Positions 1 through 11,001 of a DNA stretch of 64,000 nt are shown here, piece after piece (position 1 is the stretch's first letter; every line of letters starts with the position of its first letter). The notes beneath the pieces were generated by a model, which had not been told where the DNA came from, searched no databases, and was given only the letters and a program-made list of their open reading frames with translations. The stretch is from Vitrella brassicaformis (lineage: Eukaryota; Sar; Vitrellaceae): positions 44,540 through 108,539 of the forward strand of contig CDMY01000236.1 of assembly GCA_001179505.1 (NCBI GenBank), written 5' to 3'. A program made the translations under genes and the position numbers.

Positions 1-224
1 GGGAGGGAGGGAGGGAGGGGAACACAGGAGTGTGGGCGCCATGCAATATGCCTGCAGCGGCACCATGGAGAGCAAGACCATAACCGCCCTAGGAACGGGC
101 AGTAACGCGCCGGACGCCATTCCCATACAGGGCATTCACAGGCAATGGATGGATACCTTAAAGCTAGCTGCCTCTCGGACGGACGAGATCCGGGTCGTTC
201 GTTTCCTGTCGTGTCCATTTGCAG

Positions 225-1977
225 GCATTTCCATTTGGACGACCGTCTGACGGGATTTGCGCTGTATTGGTTCTTTGGCGGCCTGTGGGTGGTGGAGTTC
301 ATGGCTGCCTTCTGGCAGTTCGTCGCATCATACGGGGTGGCACTCTGGTACTTCACACTGGTCAGCAAGCTAACAAAAAGAAACACAAGGACGGACGGCA
401 AACAGGCGCTCCCATATATGGATGGGTTCGCGTGTGTGTGTGTGTGTGTGTGTGTGAATCAGCCCGAGCCGGGGAGTAATGACCGCTCTGTGTCGTGCCC
501 CATCTACTATGGAGTGAAAGCCGCCGCGTTAGTCACCACAGTGATAAACATGAAGGCAGAGACGCATCTGTCTACAGCATGATGCATGCATGCATCCATG
601 TCCTTCCCTCCCTCCCTCCCTCCCTCCTTACTCAGTCTGTTCCACGTGGGCACCCTGGCCATCGGCTCCTTCATCATCGCCACCTGCAGGAAGGAAGGGG
701 GAAAGAAAGGGCACACACAGACGCACTTCTAGCTAGACCTGTCCAATTGGACCTGTCTGTCTCATTTGGTTGTCTTGTTGCGTAGGTTCATCAAATACTT
801 GTTAGAGATCGTGAAGAAGCGCATCCAGTCGGCCACTGGGGGAGAGAACGGCGTCGTCTCCTGCCTCATACGGTCGGTCGGTCAGCCTGATTGATCTGAT
901 AGCCTAGCAGGGCCCTGCCCTGCACGCCGATATGATATATGTCTCTGTCTGTCTGTCTGTCTGTTGTGTGGATCGGATCCCTTCCTGTGTGTACCCATGA
1001 CGTCACATGACATCCCCTGCACTGCACTGTACTGCAGGTGCATGCAGGGGTGCATATCGTGTTTCCAGTGGTGTGCCGAGTACGTCAACTCCAACGCATA
1101 CATCGAATGCGTCATCAACTCCGTCAGGTAGGTACATATTTACCACACCGCACCACACACACGCATTCATCCATCCATCCATCCCACGAGGGAGACAGTC
1201 GAAGGCCCCATTGTCGTTCTTTTTTTGTCAGTTTCTGCCCCGCTGCCGCCCAGGCCGTCGCCAGGCTCATCAAAGCAGCACCGGCTGTCGTCTTCCTTAA
1301 CGGGTGGGTGGGTTTGCTGTGAGCGCATTGGCCAACCTCGCTGCATCGCATACACCCACCCCACCAATGCGTTATATGTGTGGAATGAATGGCTGGCAGG
1401 TTCTCCAAGATATTTTCCCTGTTGGGTGTGCTGAGCATCGGCCTGTCGACGTCGTGGGGCATGTACGCCCTCATGACCACCGTCAAACCATTCAACGACC
1501 CTGCAGACGACTGGTAGGTACGACACGACGGTGCTGTCCCGTCCCAGCTGCTATGAGAACCACATTACCTACGCACATCTATCTGTTGACCGTGTGTGTC
1601 TGCAGGTTTGTGGAGTCTCCCCTGGTGGTGGGTGCGTTCGTTCTGATCATTGCCCTGTCTCTCAGCAGCCTGGTGATGCTTGTCTTCGACCAAACTGCCG
1701 ACACCATCTTCTACTGCTTCCTCGTCGAGCGGGACGAAAACAACTCGGAGGTATCCCTCCCTAGGGACACACCGCACACACAGAGACACGACAGACACGG
1801 TGGCGAGAACTAACTCTCTTAAGCTGGTGTGTGTGTGGATTGCATATAATGCAGGTGTATGCGCCCAACCGTCTGCGGACTCTGCTGGCGGACCAGTCTG
1901 GGAAGCAGATGCAAATCGCCCAGGAGAGAGCCGAGAACGCCAAGATGCGCGAGATGGACCGGATGACCTACATCTAG
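225..1977 (+). CDS. choline transporter-like protein (SLC44 family), C-terminal part
   Basis: Multi-pass plasma or organelle membrane protein of the CTL/SLC44 family; family members carry choline or related solutes. Only the 3' exons lie in the window; the gene starts upstream. Exons recognised in order: 225-360 (membrane helix FALYWFFGGLWVVEF), about 633-689 (HVGTLAIGSFIIATCR), about 785-870 (FIKYLLEIVKKRIQ), about 1038-1128 (CMQGCISCFQWCAEYVNSNAYI), about 1231-1302, about 1400-1512, about 1605-1750 and about 1853-1977 (YAPNRLRTLL, stop TAG at 1975). The order HxGTLAxGS, then CFxWCxxxVNxNAYI, then DTIFYCFLVERDENN, then the YxxNRLRTLL tail is the usual SLC44 C-terminal signature. Introns carry (GT)n and (TCTG)n tracts. 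The short exon between 460 and 580 is uncertain. Family call is strong; substrate is inference. Confidence 0.85.
432..456. repeat. (GT)n tract in SLC44 intron
   Basis: About 12 GT units. Similar tracts occur at 3356-3377 (MFS intron), 35348-35373 ((CA)n in the surface-protein gene) and 41829-41872 ((GA)n in the secreted-protein gene, beginning right at a splice donor). Confidence 0.9.
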
Positions 1978-2840
1978 GGAGGCTGGTGACCTGCCTGACA
2001 AAAGGATAGCTTGGGCAGGGGCCGGCTGGGGGGGACGGCCAATTACTTTTCCTTCGTTGAGTGCGCAGGCCCCCCCCATCTCTCTGGTTTCCTTTTCGTT
2101 CTAGTGTGGCTGTGCAGTGCATACGTTTACACGTGAGGAGGGAAGCTATATATTCAGTTGTGAACCGACCGACGTATCAGTGTGTGTCCCATCCACCACA
2201 CCAATCAATCAACCAAGGCAACAATCAGCGCAGCGAGTGTGGCGCTTTCAGCGAGCGAGTGTGTAATCAATCAATCAATTGTCTTGCAGCCGGGGTCTTC
2301 GTTTGAAGCACTGCACTAGCCAGCAAGAGGGAAAAGACCCTGCCTGCCTCTCACTATCGTGACACGAGATAGATACGTATACAAATGCACGCTAACGCTT
2401 GTCTGGCACAACGACACTGCTCGCTCGCTCGTGTGGGTTTGCCTTGCCGAGTGAGTGGGTCAGTTCTGTGGTGCGGCGGTGCCGGTGGGCAGCCATCTCA
2501 CCTCACCCAGCTGCCAACAGCACAGCTAGCCGCAGCGACAAGAGCACGCCACCAGCAACGACACGTCAGCAATAGATACACACACGGAAAAGTGGAATGC
2601 AGAACTGCCGGCTACCTAAGCCATTGTGTGGTGTGGGCGGCAAACGGATGAAAAAGCCTCTTCTATCCATGCCATGCCATGGCTGCCCCGCCCTGCCCTC
2701 CCCTCCCCTGTCTGCCACAGAACTGGTCAGCACTCAGCTCACAAAACCACACACACGACACGACACGACAAGACACACGACACATGACACTCACACGGAA
2801 AAAACCACGACCCCATGGACCCCTTCCTTGGGTCAGTCAG
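1978..2840. other. spacer between convergent genes
   Basis: About 860 bases between the stop codons of the SLC44 gene and the MFS gene, presumably their 3' untranslated regions. Short ORFs here have no recognisable domains. Repeated CAATCAAT, CACGACA and GTGTGG tracts are present. No RNA gene was recognised. Confidence 0.6.
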
Positions 2841-5333
2841 TCATGCCGTCTTGTGCTCATCCTCCATCCTCACATAGTTGACATTGTCGGTCGTCATGTG
2901 GGTGTGGTCCACGGCAGTGGGGTACACGGCCGTGGGGTAGCAGTGCGGATCATGGTGCGAGTCCCCCCGCGAGTGGGAATGGCTGAGGAGATGCTCGTCC
3001 AGGTGCTCCACATCGACAGCGTCCATCGAGTACTCCCTTGACCGAGGCGGCCGGCCGCGTAGTGAGCTGGGCGAGGATGTGAAGGCGAGGGCATCTGGGC
3101 TGCGGGTGATCTTGGGTGATGCCTGGATGGAATCGGTCCGCGGCTTGGCGTGGGCGAGGGCGTCTGCCTCGTTGCGGGGTACCAGGACAATCAGAGGCGA
3201 GTAGACGGCCAGGGCGAAGAGGTAGATAAAGGCCGTGATCATGAACGTGTACCGACTGACAACGACCACACCAGACCAGAGACAGACAGACAGACCGATG
3301 GATGGGTGGATTGATGGATGGAGAGGAGATGAATGCGGCTCCTGATTGACTGACAAGTGTGTGTGTGTGTGTGTGTGAAGATCTCTCTCTCACTAGTCGT
3401 GCGAGTCAGCAAGCATGCCACCAATGAAGGCGCTGCCACTCCAGGTCATCATTGTCAACGACTCGACGGCATTCCTAATTACACCCGCACACACGCCCCG
3501 CCCCATCACGCCATCAAGACACAAACTAGTGCCCATCCTCCAACTTGCTCACCATTTCCCCCGGTGCTTGCTAGGTGTGTAGTCCATGAGGATCGACCGA
3601 TCCAGCGGGTTGCAGGCGTTCTGGAATGCGCCACGGACGAGGAACAGCACGATGAGCGACGGCAGATGGTACACTTGGGACATGAGGAATAAGCAGGTGC
3701 AGCCCGCCAGCTGCCACATGAGTGATGCGTGTGCCCGGCCCATCTTGGTGCTGAGCTTCTGCGCGAGCTGCATCCACAGGCCGATGCAGGGGGGATAGAT
3801 GGCCGTCAGGATGCACACGTGCATGGGGGTGAAGCTGCACACAACACCGGCATGGCACAGACATGAGTAACTAATACCACTGACTGCAGTGCAGTGGGCG
3901 GGATTGTCTTCTCATTTCTGTCCACCCGTAGTCGTTTTTGAAGAAGAGAGGAAAGTACTTGACTGTCATTCCCGCGCCGATGCACATGATGAAGTCACAA
4001 AAGGCCCTGCAGACACAACACAACACAACACGCAGACAGACACAATGAAGCAAGCAACAAAAAATACATGGCTGAGCGGAGCCGAGCCACCTATCTTGTC
4101 TTGTCTTGTCTGTCTGCCCTGCGCAGTGTGGTGTGTTGCTCACTCCTCACACGATATAAGGGATGCATCGCTGTGCCGGTGTGAGATTTTTGAGCAGCTC
4201 AGAGTCATCCACATCCTCCTTGTTGGCCTCCCCCGCTGCAGCAGCCGCTATTCCCTTATCTCCACTGGCCCCAGCCTCGCCATTCATGGCGACCATGTGG
4301 TTTTCATCGCTGCCTCCACCATCACCTGCACCCCCAGCCCTCTGCTTGACGCCCGCCGCATCACTCGACATTGACGCAAATGTCGACCCCGTGGTGCCAT
4401 TGCCATTCATCGAGGTGCTCGATGTCGCCTCATTGCTCTCGTTTGTTGCGGCTGCCGTGGCGCCCTTCACCCACGGCCTGGGGTGCCGATAGAAGGACGT
4501 GCATATGCAGCAGAGGGGGGCGAAGATGATGGTGCCGATGACCAGCGGGATGTGGCAGATGGACAGCGACCACTTGTCGCCAAATGCCAGGAAGAAGACA
4601 CACATCATGGCCGGCCCCACCCCGAGCCACACAGTGGTGAGGATCCCCTTGTAGGTGAAGAGCTTCGAGCGCTGCCCGCGGTCGACAGAGTCGGCGAAGA
4701 TGGCCTCGGATGAAGAGGAAAACAGCTCGGCAAAGACCCCCCAGAGAAGCAGGTTGAAGTAGATGAGATAGATAGAGTCGGTCAGCAGTGCGTAGGCTCC
4801 ACTGACGGTAGCCACGAGGCCGATGATGCCACTGGCCTTGGCGAGCAGCGTCCTGTCCAATCTGTCGACCAGCAGCCCCACAGGGACTGCGCAGATGAGC
4901 GACGTCAGACCGCTGATGGACTCGGCGAAGCCAACAGCTGTGTGAAGGACACAACACGGTGGGCGGGACACATCTGCCTGAGATGTTTGCACAGCACTCA
5001 TTGTCTGACTGTGTGTGAATGCTTGCCTCTGTTGGCCTTGGCCTCGCCCCAGATGCTGCTCGACAGCAGATAGAGGTACGTGTCTGCAGATCATCGATGG
5101 ATAACGCAAGACAAACACAACAAAACAGCGCAGCGCAGATCCTTGCCACCGTTGGTTGCTGCACTCATGGTTTTGCCACAATCAATCTTTTCCTCCTCAC
5201 CGAAGATGCCTCCTTGTGCCGTGGCATAGTAGAGAGTCGACAGGGCCGACACGGCGAATGTCAGCCTGACATTGATGCGCCGGTTCTTGGCGTACAGCTC
5301 GGCGCGCGAGAACGAAGCTGCCAAAGGCAGCAT
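2841..5333 (-). CDS. major facilitator superfamily transporter
   Basis: A polytopic MFS transporter; substrate unknown. The start chosen is the ATG at 5331-5333 (MLPLAASFSRAELYAKNRR), which begins a helix-rich reading frame. Exons then run leftwards: about 5160-5333, about 5025-5080 (TYLYLLSSSIWGEA), 4147-4940 (long exon with AVPVGLLVDRLDRTLLAKASG, the loop 2-3 motif type typical of MFS), about 3870-4005 (FFKNDYG), 3590-3840 (PSLIVLFLVRGAFQNACNPLDRSIL), about 3410-3475, and 2841-3245. A low-complexity Ser/Thr/Gly/Asn cytosolic loop (about residues encoded at 4190-4480) lies between the two six-helix halves, and a His-rich tail (SHSHSRGDSHHDPH) ends the protein. The stop is TGA at 2841. It shares a 98-bp upstream region with RPB4. 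Exact exon ends are approximate. Confidence 0.8.
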
Positions 5334-5431
5334 CGGGACCACAAAGCAATGGGAGAGAACGCTTCGTCGCGGTTTCAAAGTGCGAGCTCAGCAACATCTG
5401 CGAGCTTAGCTCAGTGAGAAAGTTTGTGCCC
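5334..5431. promoter_or_regulatory. short bidirectional promoter region (MFS / RPB4)
   Basis: Only 98 bases separate the ATG of the MFS transporter (5333, minus) from the ATG of RPB4 (5432, plus), so both genes must take transcription start and 5' untranslated sequence from this stretch. No clear TATA box is visible. The assignment depends on both start codons, which are the first in-frame ATGs preceding conserved sequence. Confidence 0.55.
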
Positions 5432-6167
5432 ATGGCAGCAAACAAGAAAGAGTCGGATGAAGATCAGGCCACCATCTTGACACTGGGCGAGGTCGTGGCC
5501 GTCTACAGCCTCGAGGGCAACCAAGCCAAGATCAAGGCGCCGTAAGCACGACACCGATGCTCATTCGCTGTGTGTTCACCCGTACGTATCTATCGTATCC
5601 TGGTATATACGTCTGTCTGTTTTGTGTTGATTGGTTCATGGCATGGATGACTGCAGTGCAGCCAAGCAGGCGCTCGAGTACGCCAAGGAGTTCGCCACCA
5701 TCCGGAATCAGCACACAATGAATGACATGAGAGTGTAAGTAAGCCATGCATGAAGATGCCACACACGGTATGGCAGGTGGCGCCATACTGACATACAGTG
5801 TGGTCACTTTCCTGAGGGGTGGGTGTATGTGTTGGTGTGGTGGCTATGTTGCAACTGTCAGTCACAAATTCCAGCATGGCGAGTGGCTGAACGGGCAGCT
5901 CAAGGGCCACGAGTTCGCATCTCTCGTGGACCTGCTCCCCACTGACGTCGAGCAAGCAAAGGTAAGGTAGCACCCAGAATTGGTATATACATGACAGCCG
6001 CTGGGCTCCTTACGTGGGGTGGATGGTGTGTGTGTGTGTGTGTGCGTGTGGTATGGCATCAGGCTCTGCTGCCGACTCTGAAGCGGTTCAGTGACGATGA
6101 GTTGTCGCCAGTGCTTGAAGACCTGCAGACCTATGCACAGGAGGGGGGCGGGCAGGTCGAGCAGTGA
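5432..6167 (+). CDS. RPB4: DNA-directed RNA polymerase II subunit RPB4
   Basis: RPB4 pairs with RPB7 to form the stalk of RNA polymerase II, used in initiation and mRNA handling. Four exons: 5432-5541, 5657-5734, 5862-5961 and 6063-6167. They sum to 393 bases, giving 130 residues with every GT-AG join in frame. The protein shows the family layout: an N-terminal TLGEVVAVY strand/helix segment, a middle ALEYAKEFATI helix, and the C-terminal HRDC-like part with LPTDVEQAKALLPTLKRF followed by SDDEL and LEDL. Length (130) is close to yeast/human RPB4-like proteins without the yeast insert. The N-terminal MAANKKESDEDQ is a typical acidic leader. A paralogue for Pol III (RPC9) is less likely because the SDDEL tail fits RPB4. 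Confidence 0.9.
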
Positions 6168-6577
6168 GTGAGTGAGTGATTCGATTCAGCCAGTCAGCTG
6201 GCGTTCGTTTTCAATGTACATAGACAGACAGGGAGATACGACTGCTGGCGTGCCGAACGAACACTGACTGAGTGCAGGGCGCACAAGGTGCGGTGCGAGA
6301 TGAGATATATGCCCTGTTAGTCATGTATGTCAATACTTGTCAGGCAGTCAGTTACCAATCACCCACACAGCACAGAGAGAGGACCGACGAATCCAGACAC
6401 GAATGGCCTGGAATGTATGTCGTACAGACAGCGTCAGTCAGTCAGTCCAGCACTCACTCTCTCTCACTTATCTATCGACACACCACACCCACCACCGGCC
6501 TCCCCTCCCTCGCCCTAGGTACCAATCTGATTCTTGAATCAAACAAACAACCTGAGGCGTTCATCGTTTCGCCTCAC
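6168..6577. other. spacer between convergent genes
   Basis: About 410 bases between the RPB4 stop and the end of the exonuclease frame. Repeats of CAGTCAGTCAG and CTCACTCTCTC occur. A further 3' exon of the exonuclease could lie here, since the complement of 6573-6580 reads like a splice donor (AGGTGAGTGAGG). Nothing else was recognised. Confidence 0.5.
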
Positions 6578-8594
6578 TCACCTGGCCCTGCTGCTTCTGC
6601 CGTTGCCGTTGGTCTTGTGTGAGTTACGCACCGACATCTCGTGCCGGACAGACAAGAAGTCCTTCATCGACAGGCCAAGCTTCTCTGTCCGCCAGTTGCT
6701 CAGAAGTGGCTCCCTCGCCATAACAGCGGCAAGAGCTCGCGAGTCAGCTGCAGACATACATATGGCCATGTATGTGTTGTAGCTTAAGAGCGTCAGTTGA
6801 CTGCCTGATGTGGCTTTCCTTGTTTCTTCTTACCCAGCGCATTGTGGGCGTCTGTGAAGTCACCTCCGACAAGCCGGGCGTACAGGGCGCCAAGGCCCAA
6901 GCTGTCACCATCTACACACACACATATACACGCAAAGAGGGCAGTGAGGACAGTACGCCAATGAATCGAGATCGGAAACGCACAATGCACTGCAATGCTC
7001 TTCACTTCCGACTTGGCCCACCTGTGAATGCGATCTCCTTCTGCCTGAGCTTCCGCGCAAACCGCAGCGAATCGACAACCGTATGCACACCCAAACGCTG
7101 CACAGGAACGCAGGCAAGACAGCGACTGTACAGAAGTGGCGTGGCCAGCAGCCTATCCCTATCATTCGCATACCTGTTGGACGAATGCAGGCCCACTAAT
7201 GTCCCCGAATGCCTTCCTTATCGAGTTGAACAGCAGCGGCAGGTCATATGAGAAGCCACTGTGAGCCACCAGCCACACAGGAAGGCCCGGCGACGGCGAA
7301 GGACCCCCATCTCCCCATCCCTCTCCCGCCTCAACCCCCTCGTCGCCAGATTCAGCCTCCGCCTCCACTTCCCTTCGGTCACTGTCTGTGTCAGACAGGG
7401 CGCTATCCTCAGCGCTGTCATGGTCCAGCACGTTGGAAGGGCTGTATGTTAAGGCGCTGCAGTCGGCAGGGGAAGCAGTGGTGGACTCCACAGGCTCGGC
7501 TTTGTTGGTCGCAGCAGCATGGGGGTCCGCTGGTTTGGTAGAGGGCGGTGGGTCGTCGGTTGGCGATGATGACGCGCTACCGTAAGTGTGCCGCAAGGCG
7601 AGAATCCACTCTTCGAACTCGAGCAACGCCTGCTCCAGAGTCACGCCTGACGGAAAGATGAAAGGCACAGTGACAGAGATTAGCGGGTTGTGCTATCAAT
7701 GAGATCTATATGTTCCCCTTACCCTCTTTCTCCAGCAGTGCGGTGTCGATGCCGGTCAGCGAGGCCACCGTGTCGTTGACGAAGACCTTCCGCCCCCCAC
7801 CCTTCGTCCTCACAAACCGTCCGAATTCCCCGCCTTTGGCTCCCCTGCCGCCGTCGGTCGTGCCGTCGTCGGCGGCGCTCGCATCGTCCACGGGAATGGG
7901 TAGCCACTCGCCGTCCCGGAACAGATTCGCCACGGCAGCTATCTGGATGATATCGGCAAAGTTGGGGCTGAGGTGAGTGCCCTCCAAATCCTGGACATAC
8001 ATGACATGCAAGCACACGCACACAGATAGGAAAGGAAGCAGTACTGCGGTGTAGTCATATGAAGCGGCTGCGTGTCTTCTCTGCTCACCCAGAACACGCA
8101 GATGACACCACCTTCGGGAACAGCGATTTGGCAGAACTTCTCAGCAGACGTGCGGACGCCCGATGCTGATGCCGTTGAGCGAGAGGGCTCGGCAGCCAAA
8201 GAATCGTCTGGAGCTTCACGAAGCACTTGTTTTACTGCATCTCGCGACACGTTTCTGAGTAACAAACACAGACACACACAGACCACAGTCAGGTCGTGCA
8301 TCACGTCACGCACTCCTGTGTGTGTGTGTGTGACCTCTTGATGCCTTGGTTGGGGTCCTTGAAGCGCTGCCAGTCGTCTTTCCGCAGCAGCCAAAAGTCG
8401 ACAAACGTCCAGTCCTGACTCACGCCGATGATCTCGGCCACTGAGCCCTTTCTCCCTTCAAAGGCGTCAGGATCCACCTCAACGATGGCACCGACCTCCA
8501 GCGAAAGAAATCTGACCTCAAGGTCGTCGGCATCAGCAAGGAGAGGTCCTGGCGGGGAGATGAGAGGGGAAGGGGGTGCTGCAGCGGCTTCCAT
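6578..8594 (-). CDS. DEDDh (DnaQ-like) 3'-5' exonuclease domain protein
   Basis: Likely a 3'-5' exonuclease of the DnaQ/RNase T fold. The start is ATG at 8594 (MEAAAAPPSPLISPP). The first exon codes for a Pro/Ala leader and a small beta domain (FEGRKGSVAEIIG). The nuclease motifs follow in order: Exo I VICVFWDLEGTHLSPN (D and E metal ligands, exon joins near 8088 and 7990); Exo II HSGFSYDLPLLF near 7240; and Exo III with LYARLVGGDFTDAHNAL near 6850-6880, joined by an intron to ADSRALAAVM near 6740. DAHNALAD gives the DEDDh-type His and Asp. An acidic insert of about 100 residues (DSDRREVEAEAESGDEG) lies between Exo I and Exo II. Residual C-terminus GRSSRAR stops at 6578, but a donor-like site overlaps it, so one more exon is possible. 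Substrate (DNA or RNA) is not determinable. Confidence 0.78.
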
Positions 8595-9475
8595 TGGGTT
8601 GACGTGACGATGATGAAGCTGTTGCAGTCAGTCGCTTTTCCTGTTCTGTCGCTCTGCGCTTTTGAGGCTTTGGGTTTAGGGTTTGCCTCAAACCCTAAGC
8701 CCTAAGCCTCATAAGCTGAGCCATGCAAAAGCTGCACTGGTTGGAATGTTTCATGTCAGCGGAGGCTCCGTTGACGTGTGCGTTCGGTGTCTCTCACCCA
8801 TCCCTGCCAACTGTGAGTGGACAAAGGAGAAAGCAAAACAGAAAAGTCACCTCTACCATACAGGACAATCGCAGATACAGACACAGACAGAGACAAGGCG
8901 GCCAGCCAGCCGGCTGCATACGGCACTGAAGAAATAACCACTCCCACCCGCACCTGCACGCAACGCTGCGCGCATTTCTTATCCCCTACCCACCACCCAT
9001 CGCCCCTCGCTCATTCGCCAACCACTCACCCCATACCACACATACCACATGTGTATCAGCCACCCACCACCGGACAATAAATACAGGACGGGCACTCAGA
9101 AGCCGATTCACCTCCCCCATACCCATCGCCGGTGCGGTGCTACCGTACATCCATCATACACACAAAGCCACTCGCATGATACAGACAGACAGACAGACAG
9201 GCGGGCAGCCCGGCCGGGAGGCCGCAGCGCAAGGACAGTGAAAAACGCATTCTGGCCATTAGAGATAGTCACCCACATCAGCACGCAACTCTGCGCGCAT
9301 CTCCTACCTCCCACCCCTCCCCTCAACTCCTTAGCCACTGTTGAGCCATGTTGCAAGGGCAAACACCTGAAGGAACCATCGCCCCTCGCCCTCTTAACCA
9401 CTCACCACACAGCTTTACCCATACCACATACATCGCCCACCCAGCAGCGAATCATACAGCCGTTCGGGAGCCGAT
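8595..9475. other. spacer with telomere-like inverted repeat and a duplicated flank
   Basis: About 880 bases between the start of the exonuclease gene and the end of the J-domain gene, both on the minus strand. It holds the TTTAGGG-like inverted repeat at 8664-8710 and two imperfect copies of a C-rich segment, about 8871-9113 and 9178-9479. No gene was recognised. Confidence 0.65.
8664..8710. repeat. telomere-like inverted repeat
   Basis: Two 22-base arms, 8664-8685 and 8689-8710, are reverse complements with two mismatches, separated by CCT. The left arm holds GGGTTTAGGGTTTG; the right arm holds CAAACCCTAAGCCCTAAG. The unit matches the plant/algal-type telomere repeat TTTAGGG. It lies 70 bases upstream of the exonuclease ATG, so it may be a promoter element, a hairpin or a trace of telomeric repair. 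Confidence 0.75.
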
Positions 9476-9479
9476 TCAC
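8871..9479. repeat. imperfect direct duplication of a gene 3' flank
   Basis: Segment 1 (about 8871-9113) and segment 2 (about 9178-9479) share, in the same order: GATACAGACA..., GGCGGCCAGCC / GGCGGGCAGCC, CACGCAAC[GT]CTGCGCGCAT, CATCGCCCCTCGC, AACCACTCACC, CATACCACAT, and AGCCGATTCACC. In segment 2 the final element carries the stop codon of the J-domain gene, so the copy nearer the exonuclease looks like a diverged duplicate of that gene's 3' end. Seen by eye; exact limits and identity need alignment. Confidence 0.6.
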
Positions 9480-10316
9480 CACGGGTAGTACATGTAGTCG
9501 TCCCAATGGTCGTACTCGTCGTGGAAGTCGCCGCTGTAGTTTTGGTGGCCACGATAGTAGCTGTAGGTGTATGGCGGTTCCGCCGCCGCCCCGTACTTGC
9601 GCTCGCAGTAGTTGTAGAACCTGTTGAAGTTGATCCCTCTGTCAGAGGCGACGTTGCGCACGCGGCTCTGGCGCAGAATCCAGTCGATGTAGCCAGGATC
9701 GTTCCTGTTTTAACGATACACATATGCAGAGAGCCACGAATGCCCCATCCATCCCCCTTGACTGGCGCTGTTTTCATCTTATCGTGCGTACCGTTCGACC
9801 CATGCGTATGTGCGGCTGAAGTGCTTGCCAAAGCCCATCTTGGTGTTGCCCTCATTGTTGGTGGGTCGGGAGCTGCTGGCACTCGTGCGTTTGGCGCTCG
9901 TGCGGCGCGCGGCTGTGCCCTTGGGCGTCTTGTTTGCTGTGGTCTTCCGGACGCCACCAGCAACTGAGAGAACACCAGCACATGCAGGACACCCCCCAAC
10001 ACGCAGAGTGGCAGAGTGGAAGAGTGTCATGTGGGTGTTCCGTACGTGTGAGATCATATTGGCGGCGCTTCTTGTCATCGTAGAGGGTCTCATATGCCTC
10101 GTTCACCTTCTGAAAGGCCTCTTTCGTGCCGCCCTTGTCAGGGTGTGTCTGCAACACCAAGCCAGCCAGAGGGGAAGGAGTGGCCACTGCACAGGCCATG
10201 TGGCAGCACGGTGTGGCGTACCTTCTTGCTTGTGCTGTGGTAGGCCAGGCCTTCTTGATTTGCTTCTTCGTGGCATCCTTTGAGATGCCGAGTCGCTCGT
10301 AGTGGTTCATCACCAT
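9476..10316 (-). CDS. J-domain (DnaJ/Hsp40-like) protein with apparent frameshift
   Basis: J-domain proteins recruit and stimulate Hsp70 chaperones. Exons on the minus strand: 10222-10316, 10046-10148, 9792-9963 and 9476-9704. Exon 1 gives MVMNHYERLGISKDATKKQIKKA, matching helices I-II. Exon 2 begins THPDKGG, the diagnostic HPD loop, and continues with helix III (AFQKVNEAYETLYDDKKR). The rest is a basic linker, then GFGKHFSRTYAWVERN...GYIDWILR and a Tyr/His/Asp-rich tail ending YYPW. Joins 2-3-4 are in frame. Exon 1 has 95 bases and is two bases out of phase; the cause is a 5-bp tandem duplication (AGGCC twice, 10242-10251). Without one copy helix II reads KKAYHSTSKK with exact family spacing to HPD. 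The gene is therefore either a recent pseudogene, a sequencing error, or frameshifted in this allele. Confidence 0.72.
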
Positions 10317-11001
10317 CCTGACGAGTCAATCGATATCCCGTCACATCTCGCCTCCAGCTTTCCCGGGAGCTTATGCAAGGTACCAAGGGTATTGCATGAA
10401 ACGTAGCTGCGGCGACAAAACGACACACGCAGCTCCCCAGAGAGGAGTGTCGGCTTTCTGAAGCTTGACTTTGGTTGTGTGAGTGTGTGTGGCAGGACTG
10501 CCTGTTGCGATGCCGGTGGAAGGCGTTGGGCCTGTGCCTCACGAGGAGGACCTGTGGCTGACTGACCTGACCGAGGACGGCATTCAAGCGACGTCCATGG
10601 CCGACTTCGGCGTGGGGTACCTCTCTGAGGCGGCTCCCCCCTCGAGAAGACCATGAAGGAGCTTGGCGCGGCAAGTACCCCGACGGCAGCATGCTGCATG
10701 CGAAGCATGTTAGTGCGAATTGAAGAAACTGCCGATGTGCATTTTTCGCGGTCGTATGGCCACCTCGCGGAGGTCAACGTGCTAGGAATGACGGCGCTGC
10801 AGCAGATGGGCTGGTCCTCGGTGATCAGCTGGGCGAAGCAGTCGTTTGTGCTGACCGCGTTGGAGTAACAGATGATGTGCGCTGACGAACAGACTACGGC
10901 AGGGCCGGGCAGGCACAGACAAAGCCTGCCACGCGTCATGCTTTCGCCAGCTCTCTGCCTGCCTGCATCCATAGTCTGGGTCCACTACTTTACGAGCATG
11001 T
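10317..11001. other. spacer with short unassigned ORFs
   Basis: About 685 bases between the J-domain gene start and the MORN gene end. On the plus strand, an ATG near 10509 opens a 48-codon frame (MPVEGVGPVPHEEDLWL...), and a second ATG at 10653 overlapping its stop opens a 71-codon frame. Neither resembles a known family and neither has convincing splice signals, so no gene is called. They could be a decayed coding fragment. Confidence 0.4.

Noticed and set aside
10509-10868. Two overlapping short plus-strand frames (48 and 71 codons)
   Set aside because: No conserved motif, no splice structure joining them, and the opposite strand is equally open.
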